DNA of 64,000 nucleotides from contig CM039508.1 of assembly GCA_022432975.1 (NCBI GenBank), forward strand, positions 50,557,646-50,621,645, read 5' to 3'. A model generated the notes under the pieces. The model was not told where the DNA came from, did not search any database, and saw nothing but the letters and a program-made list of their open reading frames with translations. Below are positions 13,101 to 25,588 of this stretch, piece after piece. The DNA is from Begonia masoniana (taxonomy: Eukaryota; Streptophyta; Magnoliopsida; Cucurbitales; Begoniaceae). The position numbers and the translations under genes are program-made. Each line of letters opens with the position of its first letter. Position 1 is the first letter of the stretch.

Positions 13101-13490
13101 TTCCCGAGGTGGTTCTGCAGCAGATTAGGTCCCTCAATCACCTTGATTTGGAGCTGTATGACTACGCCCGCGACATATTTAAAAAGGAGCAAGAAAATTG
13201 GATCGGCAAGCTCGATACAAATGTGAGTCTCCCCTCTAAATTTGAAGGCATGCACTTCCTTTTAGGCCTGTGATTCATTGATAATATAAAATTAACAACT
13301 GTGGAAAGATAATTATGGACAGAAAGGGGGAAGCTTGAAGAAATCGATGGAGAGCAGAAGATCTGAGTATGGAAATGGCGTTGGAGTGTGGAGAGTTGTT
13401 TGGTTGGTCGTGTGTCTTGTTTTGCTGCTTCTTCTCATTGTATTCCTTAATACTCGCACGATAACATCATCATCTAAAGTCAAGTTATAG
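10169..13490 (+). CDS. TPST: Tyrosylprotein sulfotransferase (TPST)
   Basis: Twelve coding exons: 10169-10226, 10447-10621, 10707-10778, 11175-11463, 11654-11794, 12008-12112, 12198-12345, 12465-12514, 12683-12754, 12878-12997, 13088-13222, 13323-13490; 510 aa, against about 500 in Arabidopsis. Residues 1-28 form a signal peptide whose coding is split by intron 1. HVPRTGGRAYF (about 66-76) is the 5'-phosphosulfate-binding motif, and LRNPVDRVFSTYEF is the 3'-phosphate loop. One C-terminal membrane helix lies at about 477-498. Plant TPST is a type I Golgi protein that sulfates tyrosines of secreted peptides (PSK, PSY, RGF) using PAPS; it is unrelated in sequence to animal TPST and resembles heparan-sulfate 6-O-sulfotransferases. 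The assignment rests on these motifs and topology. All introns are GT-AG. Confidence 0.92.
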
Positions 13491-15425
13491 ATGTCTCTTT
13501 ACCTGCCTGCCAACTAATCTGAAGGGATTTCGGCCATTTCTCGTGGCATTTATCGTATTCTGCTTGAAATTTTGTGGACTTTTAGGATCTGGCAGTTGGT
13601 GTTCTTGAGGATTATAAATTGTCAACTTTTTGGAGGCATCATGTAAAATTTGGAGATGGTCAGAGCTTCATCAATTAAACAAATAAGAAATTGAGTGGAA
13701 AAAGTTGCCAATTTAATTAAAATTTCAAAGTAAATCAATGTTGCTTACATTCAGGAGTCGTAATTCTCTCTTGTATCCAAATATCAGTCGAATCAATGAG
13801 TTAAAAAATGCAATTAAAACAGCTCAAGGAACAACAAACCCTGCGCCCAAGTCTATTAACATTATTAAGCCAAAAAGAAGTTGGACAAAGTCCTCTTAAA
13901 TTTGCCAATAAAAGTGAAGTTGATTCTTATTTAAGTAAGCACAAGCAACCTGTTGTATTCCTCTTCTTGACAAGTAAACTGAGCCACATGAAAACGTGCA
14001 ACTACCAACTTTTTTCACACACCAACTAAATCCGTAATCATTGATTGTAGTAAGCATTGATAAAAGAGCATTAAAGTGCATGTTTGTAACAAAATATGCA
14101 TCTGTTATTAACATAGTGCACGACTACCAGAATTATCCAAAGCTGTCTTCCACGTCCCCATATGCTTTTGATATCAAAATGGTACAGATTGAGTTGGAAC
14201 CACAATTTTCAGAACACCTATGAACAAAAAGTTTTAACTTTTATAAGAAAATGACCAGAAAACAATGTGATTCAAGTAAAGTTTAAGCAGTAAGCTCTCA
14301 TATATAACAAAACAGGGAAAGGAATAAAATTTTAATCCCAAAAGGAGAATTTACAAGAAAGGAGGAGCAATTGTAGGGGAAGGGAAAAAGAATAGCAGCA
14401 AAGATTTGGCAAACTTTGACAGATGAATATAAAACTACATTTCGTTAAATGCTAAGATAATAACTGAATCAAACAAAGCAATGAGTCTATATCCCAATCC
14501 AGAATGACGTTCCAATAATAGTTAATGACAAGATATACAAGGGACAAAACGTGCCTGAATATAAATAGATAAAAACAGTTGTTTTTTAGTTTGTAATCAA
14601 GTAAAGAATCACAAGTCCACAAAACAGGAAAACCTCTGAAAAGAAAGGAGCCGGTTACCCTAAAGAAGCAATATGGGTCAAGCAATCTCAAAACAGTTCT
14701 AAAATGAAGCAATTTTAAGATGAAGTAACTGATCGATTAAATCCTTGATTGATATAAGCTTAACAACAATAGGAAAATAGGAACGTCAATAAATTAACAA
14801 GCATCAAATACACATACTGCCTGAAAAGGACAAATAAAAAACAAGATCAAAAGTAGATTCCCCTTTTAGTTTGTTGCTTACTCTGTACAGAAAGCATTCG
14901 ATCGTATGACTATTCCTATTAGCTGATCTTTACCCTAAGTATGTAAATCTTCAGTTGCACTCTCCAACACAAACAACAGAAGAAGAGGGGAAGTTTCATC
15001 AATTATTTTTTTCAAAAAGGGGGCTGCGCCCACGTAACTAAATCAATTGTATTTTAGAAACAAAAAAAATATCAGAAGGAAAGCAAAGAAAAACACTCAA
15101 ACTTCGTCTTTCTTCACATCGAATTTCCTGCAAACCTATATGACAAATAATTTGACAAAAATAATTTTAAAGAAGTAGCCACATCTGAATTCCAAGCCTG
15201 TTTTTAGCACAAAATCAACCAAAAGAGTAATACTTAGAAACTATCAAACACAGAAATTGTGACAGCCCGGTGGCAAAAATGTCGGGTGTTACAGAAATTA
15301 TTAAAAACCACAAGCCAAGATCCGTTCAAATTTGACGGTCCGTAGACTTAAGTGAAATAACCTAATTTCCAGAAGAAATAAAGATAAAAAAGAAAACAAT
15401 AAACAGGAGGCAAACGCACATGATT
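13491..15425. other. Intergenic, AT-rich; 36-bp LTR-like footprint near 15.26 kb
   Basis: The first 200 bases are TPST 3' UTR. From 13.7 to 15.2 kb I see only AT-rich sequence and short frames with no recognisable product. The last 120 bases are probably UBL5 3' UTR. A tiny terminal-repeat element at 15258-15293 is listed separately. Confidence 0.4.
15258..15293. mobile_element. 36-bp TG...CA micro-element with 5-bp target duplication
   Basis: The segment starts TGTGACAGCCCG and ends CGGGTGTTACA. Its ends are imperfect inverted repeats with the TG...CA rule of LTRs. It is flanked on both sides by GAAAT (15253-15257 and 15294-15298), a perfect 5-bp direct repeat as made by retroviral-type integrases. 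It is far too short to be a functional LTR, so I infer an extreme internal-deletion derivative or footprint. Confidence 0.5.
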
Positions 15426-15647
15426 TCAGTTGTAGTAGAGCTCAAGGCCCATGCCATCATGAATCTCGTAGTCCTTGAGAGTGATATGATCCTTATATAT
15501 ATTATACCACTTCTGAATCCTGATTTTTTCAGCCCTGGTTCCAGTCTGAGCGGCAACAAGCTTCTTGAGGTCTCCTATGGTGTCGTCCTCATTGCACTTA
15601 ACCCTAACCTTTTTCCCCAGCCGATCGTTAAGCACCACCTCAATCAT
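15426..15647 (-). CDS. UBL5: Ubiquitin-like protein 5 (UBL5/Hub1)
   Basis: A single uninterrupted frame of 73 codons, the exact usual length of the family, starting [13 protein letters not shown] and ending with the hallmark double tyrosine plus one residue (YYN) in place of the di-glycine of ubiquitin. Hub1/UBL5 binds spliceosomal proteins such as Snu66/Prp38 non-covalently and influences alternative splicing; it is not conjugated through a GG tail. Two residues in the central strand ([13 protein letters not shown]) differ from the plant version I remember (V and T at the R and N positions). A TATA box lies about 130 bp upstream on the same strand. The coding part is intronless, as is common in this family. 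Confidence 0.95.
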   Translation of the reverse strand: MIEVVLNDRLGKKVRVKCNEDDTIGDLKKLVAAQTGTRAEKIRIQKWYNIYKDHITLKDYEIHDGMGLELYYN

Positions 15648-15776
15648 CGTCGCTCAAGCTTCCAAATTATGCAACCCTAATCTCCCCAATCCCCCGACGA
15701 TCAAGCAGCCAATCGAGAATTCTCTGTCAACTCTCTTCTATTCTTTCTCGAACGCTTTTCTTTGCAAATGTCGCGT

Positions 15777-15784
15777 TATTTATA
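15777..15784 (-). promoter_or_regulatory. TATA box of UBL5
   Basis: TATAAATA on the minus strand, 130 bp before the UBL5 start codon. It is followed by a purine-rich stretch that would be the 5' leader. The position fits a transcription start at about 15750. Confidence 0.6.
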
Positions 15785-15790
15785 GGGAAG

Positions 15791-16497
15791 ACGAAGACTA
15801 TGGGAGTCGGTGGAATAAATTATTATTTTATTTTTCCTTATTTAGCAAGAATTAATTAATTTTTAAATTAATTAAAGATAATTGAAAAAACAAGTTCACA
15901 CTAAGTAATATTTAAATAATTTATTAAAATAAAAGATTTATTAAATAATATTTATAATTATCTCAAGGCAGGAAGAGAAAGATTAATGAAAAATAAAGAT
16001 AATTAATGTATTTTTAATTAATTAGTGTAATAATTAAAATAATTTATAAATAATTAAAAGAATATATTAAATTCACTAATTAATCTAAATTTAATACAAA
16101 TATAATTCAAATTGAATCTTCGTATAGATAATTCGAATCTAATTCAAATAATTGAATCCGGGTAATTTCTCCGTGGAATAACGGGACGAAAAGAGATCTT
16201 CCCATACGAGGATTATTTTCCGTCGAATGATAATTAATCATATCTAAAAGAATAAATTAAGTGCAAACAAATATTAAAATAAAGGTAACTTTAAAAACTT
16301 GAAAAAAAAATCAAGTGTTTAACGATGAGCAATTCCCCCAATGGGCTTTATAACTGAAAAAACAAAACAAATTAAAAAAAAAAAAAAAAAAAAAAAAAGA
16401 AAACAGAAGAAGAAGAAGAACACAATGAAATCCATCTTATAATAAATTCCTGCAAAGAAATAATTTACTCTGTCTGTACAAAGCCTAGCTCCTCCAA
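15791..16497. other. AT-rich intergenic spacer with poly(A) run
   Basis: Strongly AT-rich spacer between the UBL5 promoter and the 3' end of the SAPS gene, with repeated TTAATTAATT-like words. A run of about 25 A lies at 16374-16398, followed by AGA repeats. No gene is seen. Confidence 0.5.
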
Positions 16498-19400
16498 TCA
16501 CTCAAGAATAGCAACCTCTTGATCAACTCTCCAATAATTAGCATCGTTGAACTCCTTATTTCCACCCCCGCCTTCCTCCGAATTATCCATCTCGGCCACT
16601 TTCGAAACCAAGTTTCTCTTCAACGGCCCTGCCTCCCCAACTATGCCTTCCTTGAGAGCATGGTCCATCGCCTTCTCGGTGCCTTCTAACTCAACACCGA
16701 CAAATTCAACGTTTTCTTCGAACAACGACGGAACTGAAGCCGCTCTTGGGTTTGAATTACCGGACGAAGATCCGTCGCTAGAAACTCTAGAGGTTGGAGA
16801 CCCATTTTGAAGTGTTGTGTCCCGTTTTGTGGGTAAAATGACTTTTGGCTCGGCTAACTCGACTTGATTGGAATGCTCAACCTCCAATTCATCATGATCT
16901 TCAAAAGGGTTCTTGCTCGAGCCGCCAACTTGGAAATCTGATGAGTCGCCCCACTCCACCCAATCAGGTAAAGACCTGTCACCAAATAAGTCTCTGCTAT
17001 TTGAGGTGTCAAATTTGAAGAATCCCAAATCATTTGATGCAGTTTCTCTCTCATTGGTCAGGTTTTTGCTGCCATTGGGAAGGGTAGTGCATGAAGTGGA
17101 GGTGCCATTGACTGAGTTTTTGCCGTCTGTCATCTCCTCATCAGCCCCGACCACCACTTCATCGTCACTACTGCTGTTACCTCCACCATTTAAAGTTCCA
17201 TTTAAATTTACTATCTCATCGACATCCATCATCTCTGACATTGATGCGTCAACAGGTGATCCTCTATCAATTTTGTCATCTTCAAATGCAAACCAGTTGG
17301 AGTTTGTGAATAGACAACTGCATTGATGAAAAAAAATACATATTACCTACTCGCAATGTTAATTTAAATGAAGAAAACAATAAATAAATTGAAAAAAAAA
17401 CAATTTCATAAAATTTAAAGTTGCCACATGATGGTAGAGTACATTGCCTATGGCCGTAATGATTCCAAATCTTACATTTTAGAGTGTATCGCATGATCCA
17501 AATCTCACATCTTAGAGTGTATCACATGATAGAGCTAAACCACGTTTGTTGGTCCACGTAATAATTTCAAACATTCTAAAAATTCACACTTCAACAAATC
17601 ATTGTGATAATTAAAAAAATAATAATACTCAAGCTATTTTCATTTTGAAACACTCTAAAAATTCATCACTAAGAGGAGATAAGAGGTCAGTGGGAGTAAG
17701 GAGTTAGTGGAAGTTGAGCGAAACTAATAAAATATTTATAATCGATGAGTATAAATACAATGCGATAGGAATAGAAAAGGCAGAAGAAAATTGTATCTGG
17801 AAAAGGGGAATTCTGACTGAGATAGTCTGGAGGAAAAGACTTGTCATTGTTGTTTTCATCAATCGATAAGCGAAATACAATTAAAGTGTTGTTAGATTCT
17901 TTGATAGGGAAAAATACTCTGTCAAAGACATGGAGAAGCATGAAAGTCACCTTTACACCAACTAGTCAAGTACGGTATAAAAAGGTGGGTAAACATATAT
18001 AGGCACCAATTGAACACTACTTGAGCAACAATGAAGCTATGACTCAACAAATTAGTGTCTCACAACAAACAATATGGTTCATGAACTCACCTTCCTTGGT
18101 TGTCTCCAAGACTCAGCGATGATATAACAACTTCAGTGGATTCATCATCATAGTAGTCACCCTGTAATTTTTGAGCAAGTAAATAATAATCCAAGTGAAA
18201 ACCCAAGTGAACCCATTTCTCTCTATCACTTGGAATTTTCTATAATGAAAGTATGATCACTTTATACTTCCCCCACAAACTTTGATAAAGTTTTGAAAAG
18301 TATTACCTCATCATCTTGATCAAGAGCCCTATGGTCCTGGAAGCAAACCAAGAAGAGATGCACTTGTAAATACCGTCCAATCAATTTAATAGAGCAGATG
18401 ATTTATATAAACTAGATATACCTCTGTGGCATCCTCATTCTCGTTTATCCTATATCTAAAAGGATGATTTAGATTATTTGCTAGTCCAGGTATATCATAA
18501 TCTCTGTCATTCAGGTCATCCTCGTCACTATCCCTTGTCCGTTCCTGTAAGGCAGTTGGGCGCCTGCAAGTTGAGGAGAAACATTCAGATGATTTATTAA
18601 CTGGAAAGTAAACAAAGTCACAATATCCCAAGCTTTTGAACTCGTCAGGGAAGAAATCTGCTTCAAATATCTCTTCAACCATAATTTTTTTGTAGTATTC
18701 TCATCCAAAGGGTTTTTAGTGTCCTGTATCGTGAATCAATCGTACCAAATGGGATTTCTTTTTATCTTTTACTTCAACCAAAGTGTTATCTTTCTTTTCA
18801 ACGTTAGCATAGTGTTCTCATCCTAAGGGTTTTTAGTGTCCTGTATTGTGAATCAATCGTACCAAATGGGATTTCTTTTTATCTTTTACTTCAACCAAAG
18901 TGTTATCTTTCTTTTCAACGTTAGCATAGTGTTATTTTCACATTTTACAAAAGCGTCCTTCATGTCCCACAAGTGTCTTGATGTGTTGGAGATGTGAGCT
19001 AGCCATTTGTGGGAAAACAAAGGCACAAGTTTTGGAATGCCAGACGTATGCCATGTTTCTTCAATTTTTTAACAAATACAACATTCAATCCAGGCATGAC
19101 ACTATAATCATCTGAACCTGTAAAGTATGAGACCACTCAACTTATCAGACATGCTCTTCCAACAACTAAGCTAATTTTACCAAACTAGCAAATATTGTTT
19201 CTCTGATTTATATGGGTTTAGCATAACATACCCACAAGCCCATCGATAGACATTTTCGACCACATTACGCTCTAGAAGAACTGTAGCTTGCCACTCAGTC
19301 CACTCAATGTTTTCCTGGAATACAAATCAACATGTCACTTAAAATAGCCATAAAACTTACGAATTTAAAATGATTAATCTTCCATGTATAACATTTAGTC

Positions 19401-22400
19401 ACAACAAAAAAACCAGATCAGGGATTTCAACACGCATAGTTTATTTCTTAAAGTAAAAACATTATGAAGAAATCTGACAATAAATCATTAGCCCTCGTCA
19501 CTTGTCAAAATTATAAAACGCAGTATCTTAGTTTTACCCACCAAAAGACATGCTTCAATGCGCCTTTGACTTTTCCCCAACTGAACAAGTTTATTTGAAA
19601 TTCGTGTGATGTGTCCCATATTTCCCGGTCTTGGAATCCGTTTTCCAGAAGCAGGCAGTGTCGGCTACACACAATGACCCAAGTCATTAAGTGGCCTCAT
19701 AAACTAAAAAAAACAAAGATGCTAACAAACACAAGCTTGCCTTATTAGGAAATGACAATACCTTGTTAGTTTGAACAAAATTTGTGGGACTTTTATCCAC
19801 TTGAAGAAATTTGCCAACCAAATCACAATCTTGAAAAAGATGATCAACAATGGCATCATTCTTGCTCTCCAAGCAAGACAATATGATACTCTCTACATGA
19901 TGATGCAAGGCGTTATTGTATGGATATCTGCACCATAAAAAATTCTTCAAGATCCTGAGACTGTCAAGCTTTTTTCCTTAACTTAAGAGGAAGCCAGCAT
20001 CCATCTGAGTTCCTCTAGGTAGAGCTAACTCATTCTTGATGAGGCACTCATAATGACAAAACATAGAACTGCTTACTCAAAAAAGAGATCAATAATCCGT
20101 TTAATCATTCCAGAAATGACCAGCTCCCTCTCTGCAGCTTCATTGCCAGGCTTCAGTAGTACGGCAATGAACTCAACAATCTGCAGTGTAGATCATAGAA
20201 GAGTTTACTACTGAGATTACAACTGTACCATTAAAATCGTTTAGAGGAATTATTTTATAGTGAGGTGCAACAACTAATTCTATCGCTAATTAAAAGACTG
20301 CATGTTCTCATAATACAAACTCTATACCAACCTTCAGACGATATTTCCCAAGAGGAGGCCTGAGTTCTCCGTATGAGGTGGGCAGTACATTTTCATTAGA
20401 TGATACATTCAAAAGCATCAACAAGTCCCCTGGGCAAGAAGACATCCAGTCTTCAAATTAGAATATATGCTTAAAAAAAAAAACTATTTATGTCAAATCA
20501 TTGGTGAAATTTTTGGGAAAAACTAGAAAATTTTCTTTTGCCAATGATACTAATTAGTAAAATCAGGAGATTAAGGTCATAAAATTCCTTTAAAAAGTAC
20601 CTCCTTTAAATTTAAGTATCATAGTATTAGGAGTTGAATCAATACACACATTGCGACTATATTTGGCTTCACTCATAAGTGATTCATCCAAAGAACAAAG
20701 TTAATTTTTGAAAGAGAGCAGGACAAACCAAGTTTGGGAAGCATTGCATTGATGGTCTCTGGATCAACAGTGACAGGATACTGAAAGACATGCTGATTTC
20801 TATAAGAAAACAATTGAGAATAGGCTGACGATCTCTTTGGATCCAGCAAAGAAATGAGGATGCTAAGTGAGTGCACTCGGCTAGATTTTGAAGATGAATC
20901 TTCCAATGCATGACCAAATATTCTTGCCACAAAACTACATGCATTTGAAAACGTGGATCTAGTCAAAAGTGTATTCATATCGCCAACAATTAAATGATCT
21001 ATCTATTCATCTTCTTATCAAATTGTACCAATATAATTGCCAAATCAACTAGGTAACCTCAAGTACAAACCTTGGACTAGAAAGTTTAGTTGCAAGAGCT
21101 GATGGGGCATTGCAAGCAATAGCACACAATGTTTCAGCTGCATTAGAGTGAACTTCGGGAGGACACTGTTCCAAATAAATACAAAAGTTATCATACTTCA
21201 CCAATTGTTGAATTACTACTATGCCCAAAGAGTTTAAGCAGATAGCCGTAATTTAATCATTTATATCATTTTCAACATTCTCTTTCGCTTGCAAACTTAA
21301 ATTCAATGGCTTCATTCGTCCGTACGTCATATTAATTTTGAACTTTGTTCAAGTGACAACACATAAGTTTGTACTCTGGATATCATGCTCTAAGCCAAGT
21401 GAAATTACTATTGATCTCAAAAATTTCAATGGGTAGATGTTCATTTAATCAGTTGTATCATTTATTAAAGGTACTAATCATGCTCCGATGCTAAATATCA
21501 CCCAGTCATAAGTTTCTTTGGTTATTGACATCCATTACCCCACAATATTTTCCAGATTTCTGCTTGGATATTTTACATACGTTTTAACTTCTAACATTCT
21601 TCTGTTATATCCTGATCCAATAAGCCCCCATTATTCACCACACTGGCAGAGAACAATCAGCCTAGCAACTAAAAATATAAACATTGTGAAGAGTCACAGA
21701 TAAATACAAAGCTAGAAGTACCATTTGCATATCATGTCCGTGATTGAATAATGAATTCACATATAGCAACTCAATGAAAGTTGAGCTTCTCAAATCTCAA
21801 GTAAAACACAATCACTTGAAGAGTAACTTCCAACTTACAGATGGATTCAATTTATCCACAATCATTTCTAGCAGGTAGCTTTCGGACAACCAATGCATCA
21901 CATCAACAAAATTAGGATACACGTGGTCATCTGCACCAACTAAGCGAACCAAAATCTGCAAAAATTATTTGTCAAAAACTACAACAGTAAAAGGTTTCTA
22001 CATAATAATTCATTGAAAAAATAAAGTTTAAGTCACCTCCATTATTGATGTAATTCCTATCAAATCTACTAATTTGCATAGTACATCCAGATGTCCCTGC
22101 AAAGATGATCAAGCTAATCAAAAGGGGACAAAGGAAATATTAGATGCAACGTGCAAGCATAAATCTAGTGCAATGCTCAAATCATTTGACATATGGCCAC
22201 AATATCAATTATAACGCAAACAGATGTAGAGATATGTTTACTAAAATTTGAAGGCAGTATGTGTCAATAGCACAAGTCTACCATAAATTATAAGTGACTA
22301 GCATGAGCATATGGTAAAAGCAACCCAAATAAAAAAAAAAATCAATACAAGATTTCAAAATGCTGATGCAAGAAAATTTTCCACTACAGATAAAGATGGA

Positions 22401-24402
22401 AAATTCTAATTCAGGAAAGCAAAAAATGAGATCCTTAAAATGATAACTAGCCAAGATGATTTAATAATTTTTCCAAAAGGAATGGCTAGCATGTTGCAAT
22501 GGGAAGTTGTACAAACAAAGGGCAAATTATATTAGCACGAAAAAAAAAAGAAGTTGAATTGAAAATCAGTGGTTTACCTGGACATAATTCATAAGTGCAG
22601 CAGTCTTCCGCATCATGAGGCATACAACAACCTAAAAACAAGAGAGATGAGAAAGTTATCAGGCAAGTGGTAGGAACCAAAGAAAAGGCTAATCAAATGC
22701 TTTCTACAAAAATATTAGGCAGTAAGGGAGGAAGAAAATCTGTAGCGTTATAATGAGATACCTTGCTAAAATAACCAGCCAACAACATGCTATGAGGACG
22801 ATTTGGTTCCAAGAAGGAGAAAAGTAAGTCCATCAACTGAAGAAAAAAGAGTAAAATAATTCATTAACAAAAGACCATCGACCAAAATGAGAACACAGGA
22901 ATAATCCTATCAAATAGATGAAGAGAGAATTTATGAAATGCTTAAGTAAAGGCGGTATTGTTTGTTTCCATGGAACGAAGTGTGGAGTGCTAAACCATCT
23001 CCTATCGTGGCTTTTCTTTTTTTACCTTAAGAAAGCTTGTAGAGGTGCTTTCACAAGATTATTTTGTTTGAGAATTATGAAATGGACATTCTAAAAAAAT
23101 GTTTGTCATAATTATTTCGGGTGGACTAGAAAATGCATAGTCTGAGGTGCCTTTGAAAAGAGTAGAAAAAATCCCTTAGCACCCCTTCTTGTTTATATTT
23201 TCTTTGAGACAATTTTTTTTACTACTGAAGAATAAAGGGAGAGATCAAAGAAACTCATACCTCCTCCTCTTCCACCAGAGTCTTCAAAATTACGTCAATT
23301 TCACATGTAAAAACTTCACATGCAATAAATGGAAACCTAGTTTGTGGAAAGGAAAAAAAAAAAAGAAAGCAACAAAATAATCCAGAATAAATACAAATGA
23401 ATATAAAACATTTTGTTTGATATTTCAAGGTTTTTTTAATGGAAAAGTATACTTGAATTCTTGTTTGCTTTCAGCATTTTCTGGTGATTCTTCAACAATG
23501 TATCGCAATAGTTGCTCCACCTGGGCTCTATCACGAAGACTGAAAGCACAAAAGTATCTTCCGTCAAATTGACATATTATTCTACTAAACACTAATATTC
23601 TTATGCCAGGATACACAAGGCAGAAAATCTCAACCAGATGGATGAGAAAAGTCATCCATTCCGTAATTACTCATTTTGCCACATGAATGAAGAGAGTAAG
23701 TAGATCTAAAGAAAGTGAAAGGAAACGCTACAAATTAATGAGTCGACTATTCAGAGCTTTGCATTCTTGAATTATTTCTTCTTCGTCTAGAAGCTCTTCC
23801 AAAGTAAAATTTTCCTTATCCAATATTGATTCTACCTGTGCACAATATGAGAAAGGATGACAAAGGTCAGCAAAAGAAGAATAACAAATATCATACAATT
23901 GCATAGCACGCATTACTTGTATTAGAAAAGTGAACTTGTGATGATACAATATCTTTATACCTAAAGATCACATATTCTGTCTATTTATCATCCAAAATCC
24001 GAAATGGTTAACATAAGCCATTTTCTCAAATGTCAAACAATAAGTAGAAATGCCATTTAATTGCTCTAAACTAAGTAGAACACCAATTTATATATACCAC
24101 GGTTGAAAACAGTATCACAGCAAGTTAGAATAACAGCATTATGGCGTTCAATTGAGCTGAAAATCGAAGTTAACATGTTCAAACATGAAGCATAAAGAAA
24201 ACCGGCAAATGATTGCGAAACGTTAATCTTCGTCAGCTCGGGTAAAAATATATCCGTACAACCAAAAAACTTCACAATTTTTGGGTTGCCAGAATAAAAA
24301 GTCCAAACGCGCGAGCAGGCTAAATAGCAGCTGAAGAAGAGGAAACAAGGAGTAATCACTCACAGGAGACGATTCGGAAAGAGCAGTGAGCTTCCAAAAC
24401 AT
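16498..24402 (-). CDS. SAPS-domain (SIT4-associated) PP6 regulatory subunit
   Basis: Nineteen exons, all GT-AG (high to low): 24402-24364, 23835-23732, 23539-23453, 23336-23261, 22836-22762, 22631-22578, 22096-22037, 21955-21839, 21165-21071, 20934-20729, 20429-20332, 20180-20077, 19927-19762, 19664-19542, 19314-19232, 18563-18422, 18336-18307, 18161-18091, 17317-16498. They encode 849 aa, usual for the plant family. The N-terminus MFWKLTALSESSPVESIL and the helical-repeat SAPS core (FLEPNRPHS, LVGADDH, YPYNNALHHHVESI, RDSDEDD) are diagnostic. The C-terminal third, mostly one exon, is acidic and Ser-rich, probably disordered. Family members scaffold PP6-type phosphatase; in Arabidopsis SAL proteins act with FyPP1/3 in auxin transport and ABA signalling. 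A (GA)n run lies in the leader. A 117-bp tandem duplication sits in intron 15. Confidence 0.92.
18693..18926. repeat. 117-bp tandem duplication inside a SAPS-gene intron
   Basis: Two copies, 18693-18809 and 18810-18926, head to tail and nearly identical (a few substitutions near the start), followed by the first bases of a third unit. It lies in the intron between the exons ending at 19232 and starting at 18563, away from the splice sites. Confidence 0.85.
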
Positions 24403-24633
24403 GTTGAAGAATTAGAAGAGAGAACAGATCAACAGGTTCCAAATAAAAGCGGCGCAGATCCACAAAATAAACCTAAAAGCTGATAAGAGGAAAGAGCAGA
24501 GAGCTAATGAAACAATAGAGCAATAGCAGCAGCTCAAGTTTCGGAGCTGAAAACCCTAATCAGAAACTATCGTCTTTTTCAGACAAGAAAGTTAGATCGG
24601 AGCGACGAAAAGTCGGAAAAAACGGAGAAGAAA

Positions 24634-24636
<3 letters not shown>

Positions 24637-24667
<31 letters not shown>
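24637..24667. repeat. (GA)n microsatellite in SAPS leader
   Basis: An uninterrupted AG dinucleotide run of about 31 bases in the presumed 5' leader. Read on the transcribed minus strand it is a CT run, typical of plant 5' UTRs. Confidence 0.8.
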
Positions 24668-24668
<1 letters not shown>

Positions 24669-25035
24669 CGGTAAAAGACGAGTCGTGGGATTTCTGCTGA
24701 CGCGAGGATTTTGCGCCATTGAAGTACGGACGAGTTCAACTAAACAGATTCTTATTTTTCTACGTCATTTTTTTTATTTAAATTAAATTTTAATTTTAAT
24801 TTAATTATTGTTTTATATATTTTTCTGTAAATTTTATCATTTTTAATAATATTATTTACATTTAACTACTCTATTAAAATAATTAATACATTACAAAATA
24901 AGTCATCAATTAATCTAATCAATTATCAACGTCTAATTTATTGTTTTAATTGTACTAATCATTATTTAACACGTCAATAAATTTTTTAAGATAGTAGAAT
25001 AAGAAAGTAAATATGACAGTTTGGAAAAGCAAGAA

Positions 25036-25215
25036 AATGGCAGTGAGATGATCTAACTCATATTAGTGGGGTGCACAATTTCACATTGCTTGTAAGAGTG
25101 AAAAATGCATGATTAGTAAATAGAGTTATCATCTCTACCTAGTACAACGCATTTTGGGCTAACTTCATAAATAAATTTGCATAAACTATGACTACAAACA
25201 GATAATATTATACTG
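25036..25215 (+). repeat. Dispersed repeat, copy A (diverged LTR-like)
   Basis: This stretch is a diverged copy of the sequence at about 31655-31863 in the same orientation. Shared blocks are an ATATTAGTGGGG start, GAGTGAAAAAT, TCTCTACCTAGT, ACGCATTTTGGG and CAGATAATATTATACT. It lacks coding capacity. The family resembles common plant LTR-derived interspersed repeats; I cannot name it. Confidence 0.55.
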
Positions 25216-25588
25216 AGAATAAACGCAGTGCTATTTAAAAGTAAAATATAAATTTAGAGAATAAACCCACGTGTGTTCCCGTGTGGAAGACAGTGAAATA
25301 GTTAAAAACTGTTTTTATTGGGTTTGGATAGTCCAGTCCAGTCCAGTCCACGTTTCAATAAAAATCTGAAATTTAGGAATCTCTGTTTGATTCTCGCTGC
25401 AACGAAGAGAATCTTGTTTTCATTACCCAGATTGACTTTCCTTTCTTCTTCCTCGGCGTCTGTCGAAATCGACGCCGATCGACTTCTTTTGCACTTTTTT
25501 CAACCCAAAATTCAGCGCCATAGGGTGGGAGAGTTGGCGGTTGGACCGGAAATGATCTGATTCCGGGGCAAATTTTCGCTGGGGAGAA

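Larger units (their letters stand above)
24403..25588. other. Divergent promoter region of SAPS and CASP-like genes
   Basis: About 24403-24700 is the SAPS 5' leader with a (GA)n run at 24637-24667. From 24.75 to 25.3 kb the sequence is AT-rich and contains one copy of a dispersed repeat (25036-25215). TATAAAT at about 25247-25253 on the plus strand could serve the CASP-like gene but would imply a leader of about 300 bases. A short TCCAG repeat lies at about 25331-25348. Confidence 0.4.
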
